DNA of 64,000 nt from assembly GCF_006539185.1 (NCBI RefSeq), contig NZ_BJMN01000027.1:62001-126000 (forward strand), read 5' to 3'. The notes beneath the pieces were generated by a model that saw only the letters and a program-made list of their open reading frames with translations, did no database searches and was not told the DNA's origin. The DNA comes from Streptomyces gardneri (GTDB taxonomy: Bacteria; Actinomycetota; Actinomycetes; Streptomycetales; Streptomycetaceae). Position numbers and translations under genes: made by a program. Numbering within the stretch: the stretch's first letter is position 1; the number at the start of each line of letters is the position of its first letter. Below are positions 1 to 6,927 of the stretch, piece after piece.

Positions 1-88
1 TGAGAGGTAGCTTCCGCTTTCAGGCCCCGAAGCTCAGATGACCCAAACTAGAGGTTTAGCGCTCAGACGAGCGCCCATCCGAGCACTT

Positions 89-135
89 GCGTTCACTTCT
101 TGAACGCAAAAAGGGTGGCACCCGGTGCCACCCTT
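89..135 (-). terminator. intrinsic terminator downstream of dusB, with adjacent inverted repeat
   Basis: An 11-bp perfect stem (aagggtggcac at 111-121, gtgccaccctt at 125-135, loop ccg) reads on the minus strand into a run of five T (positions 112-108). It therefore looks like a Rho-independent terminator for dusB about 100 nt after its stop. Next to it is a second inverted repeat, gcgttca (89-95) and tgaacgc (101-107), which could be the mirror-image terminator of a gene entering from the left edge. Bases 1-88 show no gene I can support. Confidence 0.7.
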
Positions 136-171
136 CAGGCGATGCAGCCGTCCGTAACCTGCTCATGTGAG

Positions 172-194
172 CGCCACCCCCCTCAGGGGTGGCG
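172..194 (-). terminator. hairpin after dusB
   Basis: A 9-bp perfect stem (cgccacccc at 172-180, ggggtggcg at 186-194, loop cctca) lies about 40 nt beyond the dusB stop. It has no T-run, like many streptomycete terminators. It probably acts with the stronger hairpin at 111-135. Confidence 0.4.
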
Positions 195-233
195 AGGATC
201 ACTCCTCAGGAAAGGTCGATTCCCGCACGGATC

Positions 234-1370
234 TCACCCGCCGGACGTGTCCAGCTCGGCGTCCTCGCTCACGCCCGAGCAGTCGTAAGGGTCCTTCAAC
301 CAGCCATCCGGCAGGACGACTCGGTTGTTTCCGGACGTACGGCCCCGAGGACCGTCCGCACCCACGGGCCACGGCTGGTCCAGGTCGAGCTCGCTCAACT
401 GAGCGCGGAGCTCGTCCAGGGAGGAGGTGATGGCGAGCTTCTTGCGCATCTCGGAACCGACCGCGAAGCCCTTCAGGTACCAGGCCACGTGCTTGCGGAA
501 GTCGATGACACCGCGTGCCTCGTCGCCGAGCCACTCGCCGAGCAGCCGCGCGTGCCGCACCATCGCGTCCGCGACCACGCGCAGACCCGGCTGCGCGTAC
601 TCGCCGGTGCCCTCGAAGCCCGCCACGAGGTCGCCGAAGAGCCACGGACGGCCCAGGCAGCCGCGCCCGACGACCACGCCGTCGCAGCCCGTCTCCCGCA
701 TCATCCGCAGGGCGTCGTCGGCCGACCAGATGTCGCCGTTGCCGAGCACCGGGATCTCGGGCACGTGCTCCTTGAGGCGCGCGATGGCGTCCCAGTCCGC
801 CGTACCGCCGTAGTGCTGGGCCGCCGTCCGCCCGTGCAGGGCGATCGCCGTGACACCCTCCTCGACCGCGATCCGGCCCGCGTCGAGGTAGGTGATGTGG
901 TCGTCGTCGATGCCCTTGCGCATCTTCATCGTGACCGGCAGGTCGCCCGCGTTGCCCACGGCCTCGTTCAGGATCGCGCGCAGCAGCGGCCGCTTGTAGG
1001 GCAGGGCAGAGCCGCCGCCCTTCCGCGTCACCTTGGGGACCGGGCAGCCGAAGTTCAGGTCGATGTGGTCGGCGAGGTCCTCGTCGACGATCATCCGCAC
1101 GGCCTTGCCGACCGTCACGGGGTCCACCCCGTACAGCTGGATCGAGCGCGGCTTCTCGGTCTCGTCGAACCGGATGAGCTGCATCGTCTTCTCGTTGCGC
1201 TCGACCAGGGCGCGCGTCGTGATCATCTCGCTCACGAACAGCCCCTTGCCGCCGCTGAACTCACGACAGAGGGTACGGAAGGGGGCGTTGGTGATGCCGG
1301 CCATCGGGGCGAGCACCACCGGCGGCTGCACGATGTGCGGCCCGATGGCGAGGGGGGTGAACGCGGTCAT
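234..1370 (-). CDS. dusB: tRNA-dihydrouridine synthase DusB
   Basis: A 378-residue FMN-dependent TIM-barrel enzyme that reduces uridine to dihydrouridine in the D-loop of tRNA using NADPH. The N-terminal APMAGITN motif (21-28) is the FMN phosphate/substrate loop typical of Dus proteins. The catalytic cysteine lies in NFGCPVPKV (Cys109), followed by the K-x-x-x-K-G-G-G segment that contacts RNA. HGRTAAQHYGG and GNGDIWS are further family signatures. The length and C-terminal helical extension fit the bacterial DusB group. It is transcribed alone and ends at the terminators near 111-194. The start at 1370 is the first ATG and the protein aligns from its first residues. Confidence 0.95.
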   Translation of the reverse strand: MTAFTPLAIGPHIVQPPVVLAPMAGITNAPFRTLCREFSGGKGLFVSEMITTRALVERNEKTMQLIRFDETEKPRSIQLYGVDPVTVGKAVRMIVDEDLADHIDLNFGCPVPKVTRKGGGSALPYKRPLLRAILNEAVGNAGDLPVTMKMRKGIDDDHITYLDAGRIAVEEGVTAIALHGRTAAQHYGGTADWDAIARLKEHVPEIPVLGNGDIWSADDALRMMRETGCDGVVVGRGCLGRPWLFGDLVAGFEGTGEYAQPGLRVVADAMVRHARLLGEWLGDEARGVIDFRKHVAWYLKGFAVGSEMRKKLAITSSLDELRAQLSELDLDQPWPVGADGPRGRTSGNNRVVLPDGWLKDPYDCSGVSEDAELDTSGG

Positions 1371-1432
1371 TCAGCCATTGTCGCGCACTGTGGCGGTCAT
1401 GAGTCAGCCGTACTATCCGCGCATGCCGGAGC

Positions 1433-2323
1433 TCACACGCGCGCGGCTCCCGCTCCCTCGGTCACCAGGGCGAGAAGCCGCTCGACGCCCGCCCGGGTCG
1501 CCTCGTCCACGGGGACGTACGTCACGAGGCACGGCCCGGAGGTCGGGCCGAGCCACAGGTTGGTGTGCTCGAAGCGGAGCACACCGACGAGGGCGTTGTG
1601 GATGACCTTGGTGCGCCCGCCCGGGGCGACCACGTCGTGCCGGGCCCAGATCTCCCGGAACTCGGGCGAGGCCCCTTCGAGCCGCTGGACGAGCGCCTTC
1701 CAGGCGGGCTCCGCCAGGTGCTCGGCCATGGCGGCGCGGAGCTTCCCGGCGAGGATGGGGAGGAGGTCCGGCAGATCGGTGGCGGCGGCCCGGAAGTCCC
1801 GGTCGGTGAAGGCCAGCCAGAGGGAGTTGCGGTCCTCGCGGGGCAGGGCGTCCAGGTCGCGGAAGAGCCGGCCGAAGGTGCGGTTGTACGCGAGGAAGTC
1901 GAACCTGCTGTTCTGGACGGCGGCGGGCAGCGGTTCCAGCTGGTCGAGCATCTTCCGCAGCGCGGGGGTGACGGCCGGGGAGGTCGTCCCGGGGTGCGGA
2001 TCGGACTGCCCGGCGAGCGCGAAGAGGTGGGTCCGCTCGGTCGGGTCGAGGAGCAGCGCGTCGGCGAGGGCGTCGAGGACCTGCGGGGAGACCTGGATGT
2101 CGCGGGCCTGCTCCAGCCAGGTGTACCAGGTGACGCCGACGGCGGAGAGGTGCGCGACCTCCTCGCGGCGCAGGCCGGGGGTCCGGCGGCGGCGGCCTCT
2201 CGGGAGGCCGACCTGTTCGGGGGTGATGCGCTCGCGGCGGCTGCGCAGGAAGGCGGCGAGCTCGTGCCGCCGGGCCCCGGGCGAAGCCGCGGCCTCCACG
2301 ACGGGCATCGTCATGATCGTCAC
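1433..2323 (-). CDS. XRE-family regulator with MmyB-like ligand-binding domain
   Basis: A 296-residue transcription regulator. The N-terminal helix-turn-helix (about 18-90) contains RRTPGLRREEVAHLSAVGV and WYTWLEQARDI, the hallmark of the streptomycete XRE/MmyB group. The remainder (about 100-285) matches the PAS-like MmyB ligand-binding domain (RFDFLAYNRTF, LWLAFTD, EFREIWARHDV). It is transcribed divergently from the MFS exporter at 2425, so it most likely represses that exporter and itself through the repeated GTACCAGG elements between them. A Met four codons downstream could also be the start. The ligand is unknown. A second pair of the same design sits at 36402-38860. Confidence 0.85.
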   Translation of the reverse strand: MTIMTMPVVEAAASPGARRHELAAFLRSRRERITPEQVGLPRGRRRRTPGLRREEVAHLSAVGVTWYTWLEQARDIQVSPQVLDALADALLLDPTERTHLFALAGQSDPHPGTTSPAVTPALRKMLDQLEPLPAAVQNSRFDFLAYNRTFGRLFRDLDALPREDRNSLWLAFTDRDFRAAATDLPDLLPILAGKLRAAMAEHLAEPAWKALVQRLEGASPEFREIWARHDVVAPGGRTKVIHNALVGVLRFEHTNLWLGPTSGPCLVTYVPVDEATRAGVERLLALVTEGAGAARV

Positions 2324-2352
2324 GCCTCCAGGGTGCCGGGTCGGCCGGCCGG

Positions 2353-2398
2353 TTGCCAGGTAGCGGTTGTACCAGGATAAGAAGACTCTGGTACCAGG
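2353..2398. promoter_or_regulatory. putative operator repeats between XRE regulator and MFS exporter
   Basis: The 101-bp divergent intergenic region carries GTACCAGG twice (2369-2376 and 2391-2398), plus a related ttgccagg at 2353-2360. The spacing is about 22 bp, or two helical turns. The right-hand copy sits in a 10-bp palindrome, ctggtaccag (2388-2397). The position just upstream of the exporter GTG fits repression by the adjacent XRE protein. This is inferred from repetition and position only. Confidence 0.45.
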
Positions 2399-2424
2399 CT
2401 GAGCGCGGGCGGATCGTCGACCGT

Positions 2425-3864
2425 GTGACTACGACCTCCACCTCTGCCAGAGCCGCTGCGCCGGCCGTCGGCCACGGCCCCGCTGCGCTCGGCCCGCTGG
2501 GCCTGTTCACCGTCCTCCTCGGCGCCGCGCTGCCGCTGATCGACTTCTTCATCGTCAACGTCGCCCTGCCGTCCATCGGCCGGGACCTGGCAGCCGGTCC
2601 TTCGCTCCTCGAACTGGTCGTGGCCGGGTACGGCCTGTCGTACGCCGTCCTCCTCGTCCTCGGCGGACGCCTCGGCGACCTCTTCGGACGCCGCCGCCTC
2701 TTCCTCCTCGGCATGACCGCCTTCGGCCTGACCTCGCTGGCCTGCGGGCTCGCGCCGGACGCGTGGACGCTCGTCGGGGCCCGGGTGGCCCAGGGCGCCG
2801 CGGCGGCGCTGATGCTGCCGCAGGTCCTCGCGACCATCCACGCCTCGACGGAGGGACCGCGCCGGGCGAAGGCGCTGAGCCTCTACGGGGCGACCGCCGG
2901 CCTGTCGATGGTGACCGGTCAGATCCTGGGCGGCGTCCTCGTCGCCGCCGACCTCGCGGGCTCGGGCTGGCGGTCGGTCTTCCTGGTGAACGTGCCGGTG
3001 GCGGTCGCGGGCCTGCTGCTCGCCCTGCGGACCGTGCCGGAGACCCGTTCGGACCGCCCGGCCCCGGTCGACGTCCGCGGCACCCTGCTCCTCGCGGTCG
3101 CGCTGCTCAGCCTGCTCGCCCCGCTGACGGAGGGCCGGACGGCCGGGTGGCCGGTGTGGACCTGGGTCTCGCTCGCCGTGTTCCCGTGCGCGGCGGCCGC
3201 CTTCTGGCGGGTGGAGCGGCGGGCGGAGGCCCGGGGCGACACCCCGCTGGTCCCGCCGAGCCTGCTCGACCTGGTCCCGCTGCGGCGCGGGCTGCTCCTG
3301 GTCCTGCCGCTGTCGGGGGGCTTCGGCGGCTTCATGTTCGTGATCGCGGTGGCGCTCCAGCAGGGCCTGGGCCTGGGGGCGGTGGCCTCGGGTCTCGCGC
3401 TCGTCCCGATGGCGGTGGCCTTCTTCGGGGCCTCGCTGGCGGGCCCCCGGTTCGTACGGCGCTGGGGCACCCGGGTGGTTCCGGCGGGCGCCCTGCTCCA
3501 GGCCCTCGGCTTGGGGCTGCTCGCCCTGACGGCCTGGCGCTCCTGGCCGGACCTGTCGGTGGGAAGCCTGCTTCCCGGCATGGCGCTCGCGGGACTCGGG
3601 CAGGGCCTCCAGCTTCCGGTGCTCTTCCGGGTGGTGCTCTCGGAGGTGCCGCAGGAGCAGGCGGGCGTGGGCAGCGGTGTCCTGGTGACGACCCAGCAGG
3701 CGGCGCTGACCCTGGGCGTCGCCACCCTCGGCACGCTCTTCCTGAGCCTGTCCGCCTCCGGCCCGGACTCGGGGACGGCCCTGACGGTGACGCTCCTCCT
3801 CCAGCTCGCGACGGCGCTCCTGACCGCGGTGCTCGCGCTGCGGCTGCCGAAGCGGGTGGGATGA
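2425..3864 (+). CDS. MFS drug/proton antiporter, DHA2-like
   Basis: A 479-residue integral membrane transporter. Hydrophobic segments cover the whole chain and would give about 14 membrane spans. The first helix contains PLIDFFIVNVALPSIGRDL and the loop after helix 2 has GGRLGDLFGRRR, the MFS motif A between TM2 and TM3. The early D-x-x-I-V-N-x-A-L-P motif is typical of DHA2 multidrug exporters. The start was placed at GTG 2425 because upstream codons run back through the operator and give a non-hydrophobic, arginine-rich prefix. No strong ribosome binding site is visible, so the transcript may have little or no leader. It is divergent from the XRE regulator. The substrate is unknown. Confidence 0.85.
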   Translation: MTTTSTSARAAAPAVGHGPAALGPLGLFTVLLGAALPLIDFFIVNVALPSIGRDLAAGPSLLELVVAGYGLSYAVLLVLGGRLGDLFGRRRLFLLGMTAFGLTSLACGLAPDAWTLVGARVAQGAAAALMLPQVLATIHASTEGPRRAKALSLYGATAGLSMVTGQILGGVLVAADLAGSGWRSVFLVNVPVAVAGLLLALRTVPETRSDRPAPVDVRGTLLLAVALLSLLAPLTEGRTAGWPVWTWVSLAVFPCAAAAFWRVERRAEARGDTPLVPPSLLDLVPLRRGLLLVLPLSGGFGGFMFVIAVALQQGLGLGAVASGLALVPMAVAFFGASLAGPRFVRRWGTRVVPAGALLQALGLGLLALTAWRSWPDLSVGSLLPGMALAGLGQGLQLPVLFRVVLSEVPQEQAGVGSGVLVTTQQAALTLGVATLGTLFLSLSASGPDSGTALTVTLLLQLATALLTAVLALRLPKRVG

Positions 3865-3869
3865 GGAAA

Positions 3870-3898
3870 GGGCCCGGGGTGTTCACCACCCCGGGCCC
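3870..3898. terminator. bidirectional terminator
   Basis: A 12-bp perfect stem (gggcccggggtg at 3870-3881, caccccgggccc at 3887-3898) with a 5-nt loop. It lies between the convergent ends of the MFS gene and the DUF6243 gene. Confidence 0.75.
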
Positions 3899-3916
3899 CT
3901 CGTCACTCGGTGACCG

Positions 3917-4108
3917 CTACTCCTGGCCGGTCTCGGCGCTCTGGGCTCCCTGCGCGCGCTCGCGCATCTTCCTCAGGAGCTCCTGCTTCTGCTCGTCGGC
4001 GGTGCGGCGGACGGTGCCGCGGCTCCGTCCGGTGCCGTGCTGGTCGGCGCGGGACAGCTTCTTCCGCTGTCCGCCGACGCCGAGGAGGTCGTTTCGGCTC
4101 TTGCCCAT
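3917..4108 (-). CDS. DUF6243 family small protein
   Basis: A 63-residue basic, hydrophilic protein with no membrane segment. The N-terminal M-x-K-S-R-N-D/N-L-L-G-V-G-G-Q-R-K pattern matches what I recall of the DUF6243 family, which is confined to streptomycetes and relatives. The C-terminal half (about 38-55) is a charged helix rich in Lys, Glu and Arg. The start at 4108 was chosen over a longer in-frame extension because GGGAGA precedes it on the minus strand and the extension is low-complexity. Its function is not known. The gene is monocistronic and ends at the terminator at 3870-3898. Confidence 0.75.
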   Translation of the reverse strand: MGKSRNDLLGVGGQRKKLSRADQHGTGRSRGTVRRTADEQKQELLRKMRERAQGAQSAETGQE

Positions 4109-4163
4109 GGGGGTTCTCCCAATCAGTGAGGTGTGCGGTGGTCGGTCGGCCTGTGCGGCGCGC

Positions 4164-4193
4164 TCACTCGTAGATCTGGAAGAACAGAGACAT
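4164..4193 (-). CDS. possible 9-codon upstream ORF (MSLFFQIYE)
   Basis: A complete nine-codon frame, ATG through TGA, encodes MSLFFQIYE on the minus strand. It ends 55 nt before the DUF6243 start and lies in its presumed leader. It uses only common codons, and the peptide is markedly hydrophobic/aromatic for its size. It could be a leader peptide or a stand-alone micropeptide. There is no ideal ribosome binding site, so chance occurrence cannot be excluded. Confidence 0.3.
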   Translation of the reverse strand: MSLFFQIYE

Positions 4194-4292
4194 GCCGCCG
4201 ACGCTACCTCGGCACCACGGCGTCGGCACCCGTTTTTGCCCCCACGCCCTCCCTGCCCTCCCCCTGTCCGCCCCCTCTCCACCCCTCAACGA

Positions 4293-4316
4293 ATGACAGA
4301 TATTGAAATCTGTCAT
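4293..4316. promoter_or_regulatory. 24-bp inverted repeat, likely TetR operator
   Basis: Perfect 9-bp arms (atgacagat at 4293-4301 and atctgtcat at 4308-4316) with a 6-bp spacer lie about 70 nt upstream of the aldo/keto reductase start. Further tgtcat half-sites occur at 4323-4328 and just before the TetR gene (about 5453-5458). This fits control of both genes by the TetR protein encoded at 5461. Confidence 0.55.
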
Positions 4317-4387
4317 CGGTCATGTCATGGTTGTCCTGTCACACCTCCCCACCGGGACTCCCTCCACACCCCTCCCAGGAGACCGCC

Positions 4388-5416
4388 ATGACCACCACCA
4401 CCCACCGCCCCGTCCCCACCCGCCCGCTCGGCACCACCGGCCCCGCGGTCTCCGCCCTCGGCCTCGGCTGCATGGGCATGTCCGCGCTGTACGGGGAGAG
4501 CGACCGCGCCGAGTCGATCGCCACGATCCACGCCGCCCTGGACGCCGGGGTGACGCTGCTCGACACGGGCGACTTCTACGGGATGGGGCACAACGAACTC
4601 CTGATCGCCGAAGCCCTCCGCAGCGCCCCCGCCGCCGCCCGCGAGCAGGCCCTGACCAGCGTGAAGTTCGGCGCCCTGCGCACGGTCGAGGGCGGCTTCA
4701 CCGGATACGACGGCCGTCCGGCCGCGGTGAAGAACTTCGCGGCGTACTCGCTCCAGCGCCTCGGCACGGACCACATCGACATCTACCGGATCGCCCGCGT
4801 CGACCCCGACGTCCCGATCGAGGAGACCGTCGGCGCCATCGCCGAGCTGGTCGAGGCGGGGCACGTCCGGCACATCGGCCTCTCCGAGGTCGGCGCGGAC
4901 ACCCTGCGCAGGGCGGCGGCGGTGGCCCCGATCGCGGACCTCCAGATCGAGTACTCGCTGATCTCCCGCTCCATCGAGGAGAAGATCCTCCCGACCGCGC
5001 GCGAGCTGGGCATCGGGATCACGGCGTACGGAGTGCTGTCGCGCGGCCTGATCAGCGGCCACTTCACCCGGGACCGGGAGCTGGCGCCGGGCGACTTCCG
5101 GGGCATGAGCCCGCGCTTCCAGGGCGAGAACCTCGGCCGGAACCTGGACCTGGTGGACCGGCTGAGGGCCCTCGCCGAGACGAAGGGCGTCACGGTCGCC
5201 CAGACGGCGATCGCCTGGGTCCTGGCCCAGGGCGCGGACATCGTCCCGCTGGTCGGCGCCCGGCGCCGGGACCGGCTCGCGGAGGCGCTCGGCGCCCTGG
5301 ACGTCACACTCGACGCCGCCGACCTCGCGGCCATCGAGGAGGCCGTCCCGGCGGGCGCCGCGGCCGGCGAGCGCTACCCGGCCGCACAGATGGCCCACCT
5401 GGACAGCGAGCACTGA
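4388..5416 (+). CDS. aldo/keto reductase
   Basis: A 342-residue NADPH-dependent oxidoreductase of the aldo/keto reductase superfamily (TIM barrel). The start LGLGCMGMSALYG matches the AKR13/YajO-like group. The catalytic tetrad is visible as Asp in LLDTGDFYGMGHNE with the following Tyr, Lys in TSVKFGALR, and the position normally held by His in DHIDIYRIARVD, where Arg replaces it. LQIEYSLISR and GITAYGVLSRGLI follow, and VPLVGARRRDRL near the C-terminus is the cofactor-binding segment. The ATG at 4388 has AGGAG seven bases upstream. The TetR gene follows after 44 bp, so the two form a likely autoregulated unit. The substrate is unknown. Confidence 0.9.
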   Translation: MTTTTHRPVPTRPLGTTGPAVSALGLGCMGMSALYGESDRAESIATIHAALDAGVTLLDTGDFYGMGHNELLIAEALRSAPAAAREQALTSVKFGALRTVEGGFTGYDGRPAAVKNFAAYSLQRLGTDHIDIYRIARVDPDVPIEETVGAIAELVEAGHVRHIGLSEVGADTLRRAAAVAPIADLQIEYSLISRSIEEKILPTARELGIGITAYGVLSRGLISGHFTRDRELAPGDFRGMSPRFQGENLGRNLDLVDRLRALAETKGVTVAQTAIAWVLAQGADIVPLVGARRRDRLAEALGALDVTLDAADLAAIEEAVPAGAAAGERYPAAQMAHLDSEH

Positions 5417-5460
5417 CCGGTGCCCCCGGGGTCCCGACGACTGACGGGTACTGTCATTCC

Positions 5461-6051
5461 ATGGCCGCCACCGAGACCCTGACCGCCGAGCGCATCCTCG
5501 AAGCCACCGAGGAGGTGCTCCGGCGCTACGGCCCCGCGAAGGCGACCGTCGTCGACGTGGCCCGGGTGCTCGGCGTCAGCCACGGCAGCGTCTACCGCCA
5601 CTTCCGTACGAAGGCGGCCCTCCGCGAGGCGGTCACCGAGCGGTGGCTGGAGCGGACGATCGTCGCGCTGCGGCCGTACGCCGAGGGCCGGGAGCCCGCG
5701 GACGAGCGGCTCACCGGCTGGCTCACGGCTCTCTTCGCCCTGAAGCGCCGCAAGGCGGGCGGCGACCCGGAGCTGATGGCCACCTTCCAGGTCCTGATCG
5801 GCGAGAACAGCGCGGTGGTCGACCGCCACGAGGACCATCTCGTCGAGCAGATCGCCCGGATCCTGGCGGACGGCCGCGACGAGGGCCTGTTCGCCGCCCC
5901 GGAGCGGGACGCCACGGCGACGGCCCGCGCGGTCTTCGACGCCACGGACCGCTTCCACAACCCGGCCCACGCCGCCGACTGGTCGGCCCCGGACATCGAG
6001 GTCGCCTTCACGGCGGTCGTCTCCCTGGTGCAGCGGGCCCTGCGGGCCTGA
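5461..6051 (+). CDS. TetR family transcriptional regulator
   Basis: A 196-residue repressor. The N-terminal TetR helix-turn-helix runs from about residue 8 to 55, with ILEATEEVLRRYGPAKATV and VSHGSVYRHFRTKAALREAV; the latter is the recognition helix region. The C-terminal part is a helical ligand-binding/dimerisation domain resembling the TetR_C group that follows short-chain or aldo/keto reductases. It lies 44 bp behind the aldo/keto reductase in the same direction. A tgtcat half-site just before its ATG suggests autoregulation. No good ribosome binding site precedes the ATG. The effector is unknown. Confidence 0.88.
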   Translation: MAATETLTAERILEATEEVLRRYGPAKATVVDVARVLGVSHGSVYRHFRTKAALREAVTERWLERTIVALRPYAEGREPADERLTGWLTALFALKRRKAGGDPELMATFQVLIGENSAVVDRHEDHLVEQIARILADGRDEGLFAAPERDATATARAVFDATDRFHNPAHAADWSAPDIEVAFTAVVSLVQRALRA

Positions 6052-6158
6052 CAAGCAGGACCTTTTGAAGATCACTTGGCTCGGAGTTTCCCCTTTCGTG
6101 TCCGGTGCCTCACTAGCGTTCTCCCGCACTTCGACCGCAGAGGCTTCCAGGGGGAACC

Positions 6159-6857
6159 ATGTCCGCACCCACACCGCCGGCCCGCTCGGGCGCCGCCTCC
6201 GCGATCGGCTGGGTCCTCACCATCGGCCTCAACGTGGTCGCGCCGATCCTCACGTACAACACCCTGACCGAGAACCACGGCTGGTCCGAGTTCTCCGCCC
6301 TGCTCGCCGGGAGCGTCTGGCCGGTCCTGGACAGCGCGATCATGGTCGCCTGGCGGCGCAAGCTCGACGAGTTCGCCGTCGTCACCCTGGTCTTCCTGGC
6401 GATCACGGCACTCGTCTCGCTGATCGGCGCGCACACCGCCCGCGCGCTGCTGATCAAGGACTCGGGTGTGACGGGCCTGTTCGGCCTGCTCTGCCTGGTC
6501 ACGCTCCTGGCCCCGCGCCCGCTGATGTTCTACTTCGGCCGGAAGTTCGCGACCGACGGCACCCCGGCGAGCACGGCCTGGTGGAACGGCATGTGGCAGT
6601 ACGAGGGTTTTCGCTCCACCATGCGCACGATGACGCTGGTGTGGGGCGTGGCGTACGTCGTCGAGGCGCTGGTCCGGATCGCCCTCGCGTACGCACTGCC
6701 GACGAAGACCATGGTCACGCTCAGCCCGCTCATGATCTACGGAGTCCTCGGCGCCCTGGGCGTGTGGACGGCCTGGTTCGGCAAGCGCCGTGCGGCCGAG
6801 GGCGCCCGGCGCCAGGCGGAGGCCGAGGCCGAGGCGGCGGCCGCTGCGGCCGCCTGA
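6159..6857 (+). CDS. VC0807 family integral membrane protein
   Basis: A 232-residue membrane protein with about six hydrophobic segments: IGWVLTIGLNVVAPILTY near residues 16-33, then around 47-63, 72-92, 103-120, 160-178 and 190-208. The pattern and the RPLMFYFGRKFATD segment match the VC0807/DUF3159-like family of unknown function. The C-terminal tail (about 212-232) is charged and then runs into an Ala/Glu repeat ending in poly-Ala. An AGGGGGAACC ribosome binding site precedes the ATG. It is a single gene, closed by the terminator at 6872-6906. Confidence 0.75.
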   Translation: MSAPTPPARSGAASAIGWVLTIGLNVVAPILTYNTLTENHGWSEFSALLAGSVWPVLDSAIMVAWRRKLDEFAVVTLVFLAITALVSLIGAHTARALLIKDSGVTGLFGLLCLVTLLAPRPLMFYFGRKFATDGTPASTAWWNGMWQYEGFRSTMRTMTLVWGVAYVVEALVRIALAYALPTKTMVTLSPLMIYGVLGALGVWTAWFGKRRAAEGARRQAEAEAEAAAAAAA

Positions 6858-6871
6858 CCGCACGTACGGGA

Positions 6872-6906
6872 AAGCCCCCGGTTCCGACATCCGGAACCGG
6901 GGGCTT
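6872..6906. terminator. bidirectional terminator
   Basis: A 15-bp stem (aagcccccggttccg from 6872, matching cggaaccgggggctt to 6906) with a short loop lies between the convergent VC0807-like gene and glyS. Flanking A and T bases suit termination in both directions. Confidence 0.75.
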
Positions 6907-6927
6907 CGCCGTACGCGATCAGGCAGT

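Noticed and set aside
189..2363. Long open frame (over 700 codons) on the plus strand over dusB and the XRE gene
   Set aside because: It is antisense to two well-supported genes, has no recognisable domain, and reflects the high-GC third-position bias that leaves long stop-free shadows.
4303..6051. A 582-codon frame fusing the aldo/keto reductase region with the TetR gene
   Set aside because: The first two thirds are out of frame with the reductase; the TetR start at 5461 gives a complete standard-length regulator.
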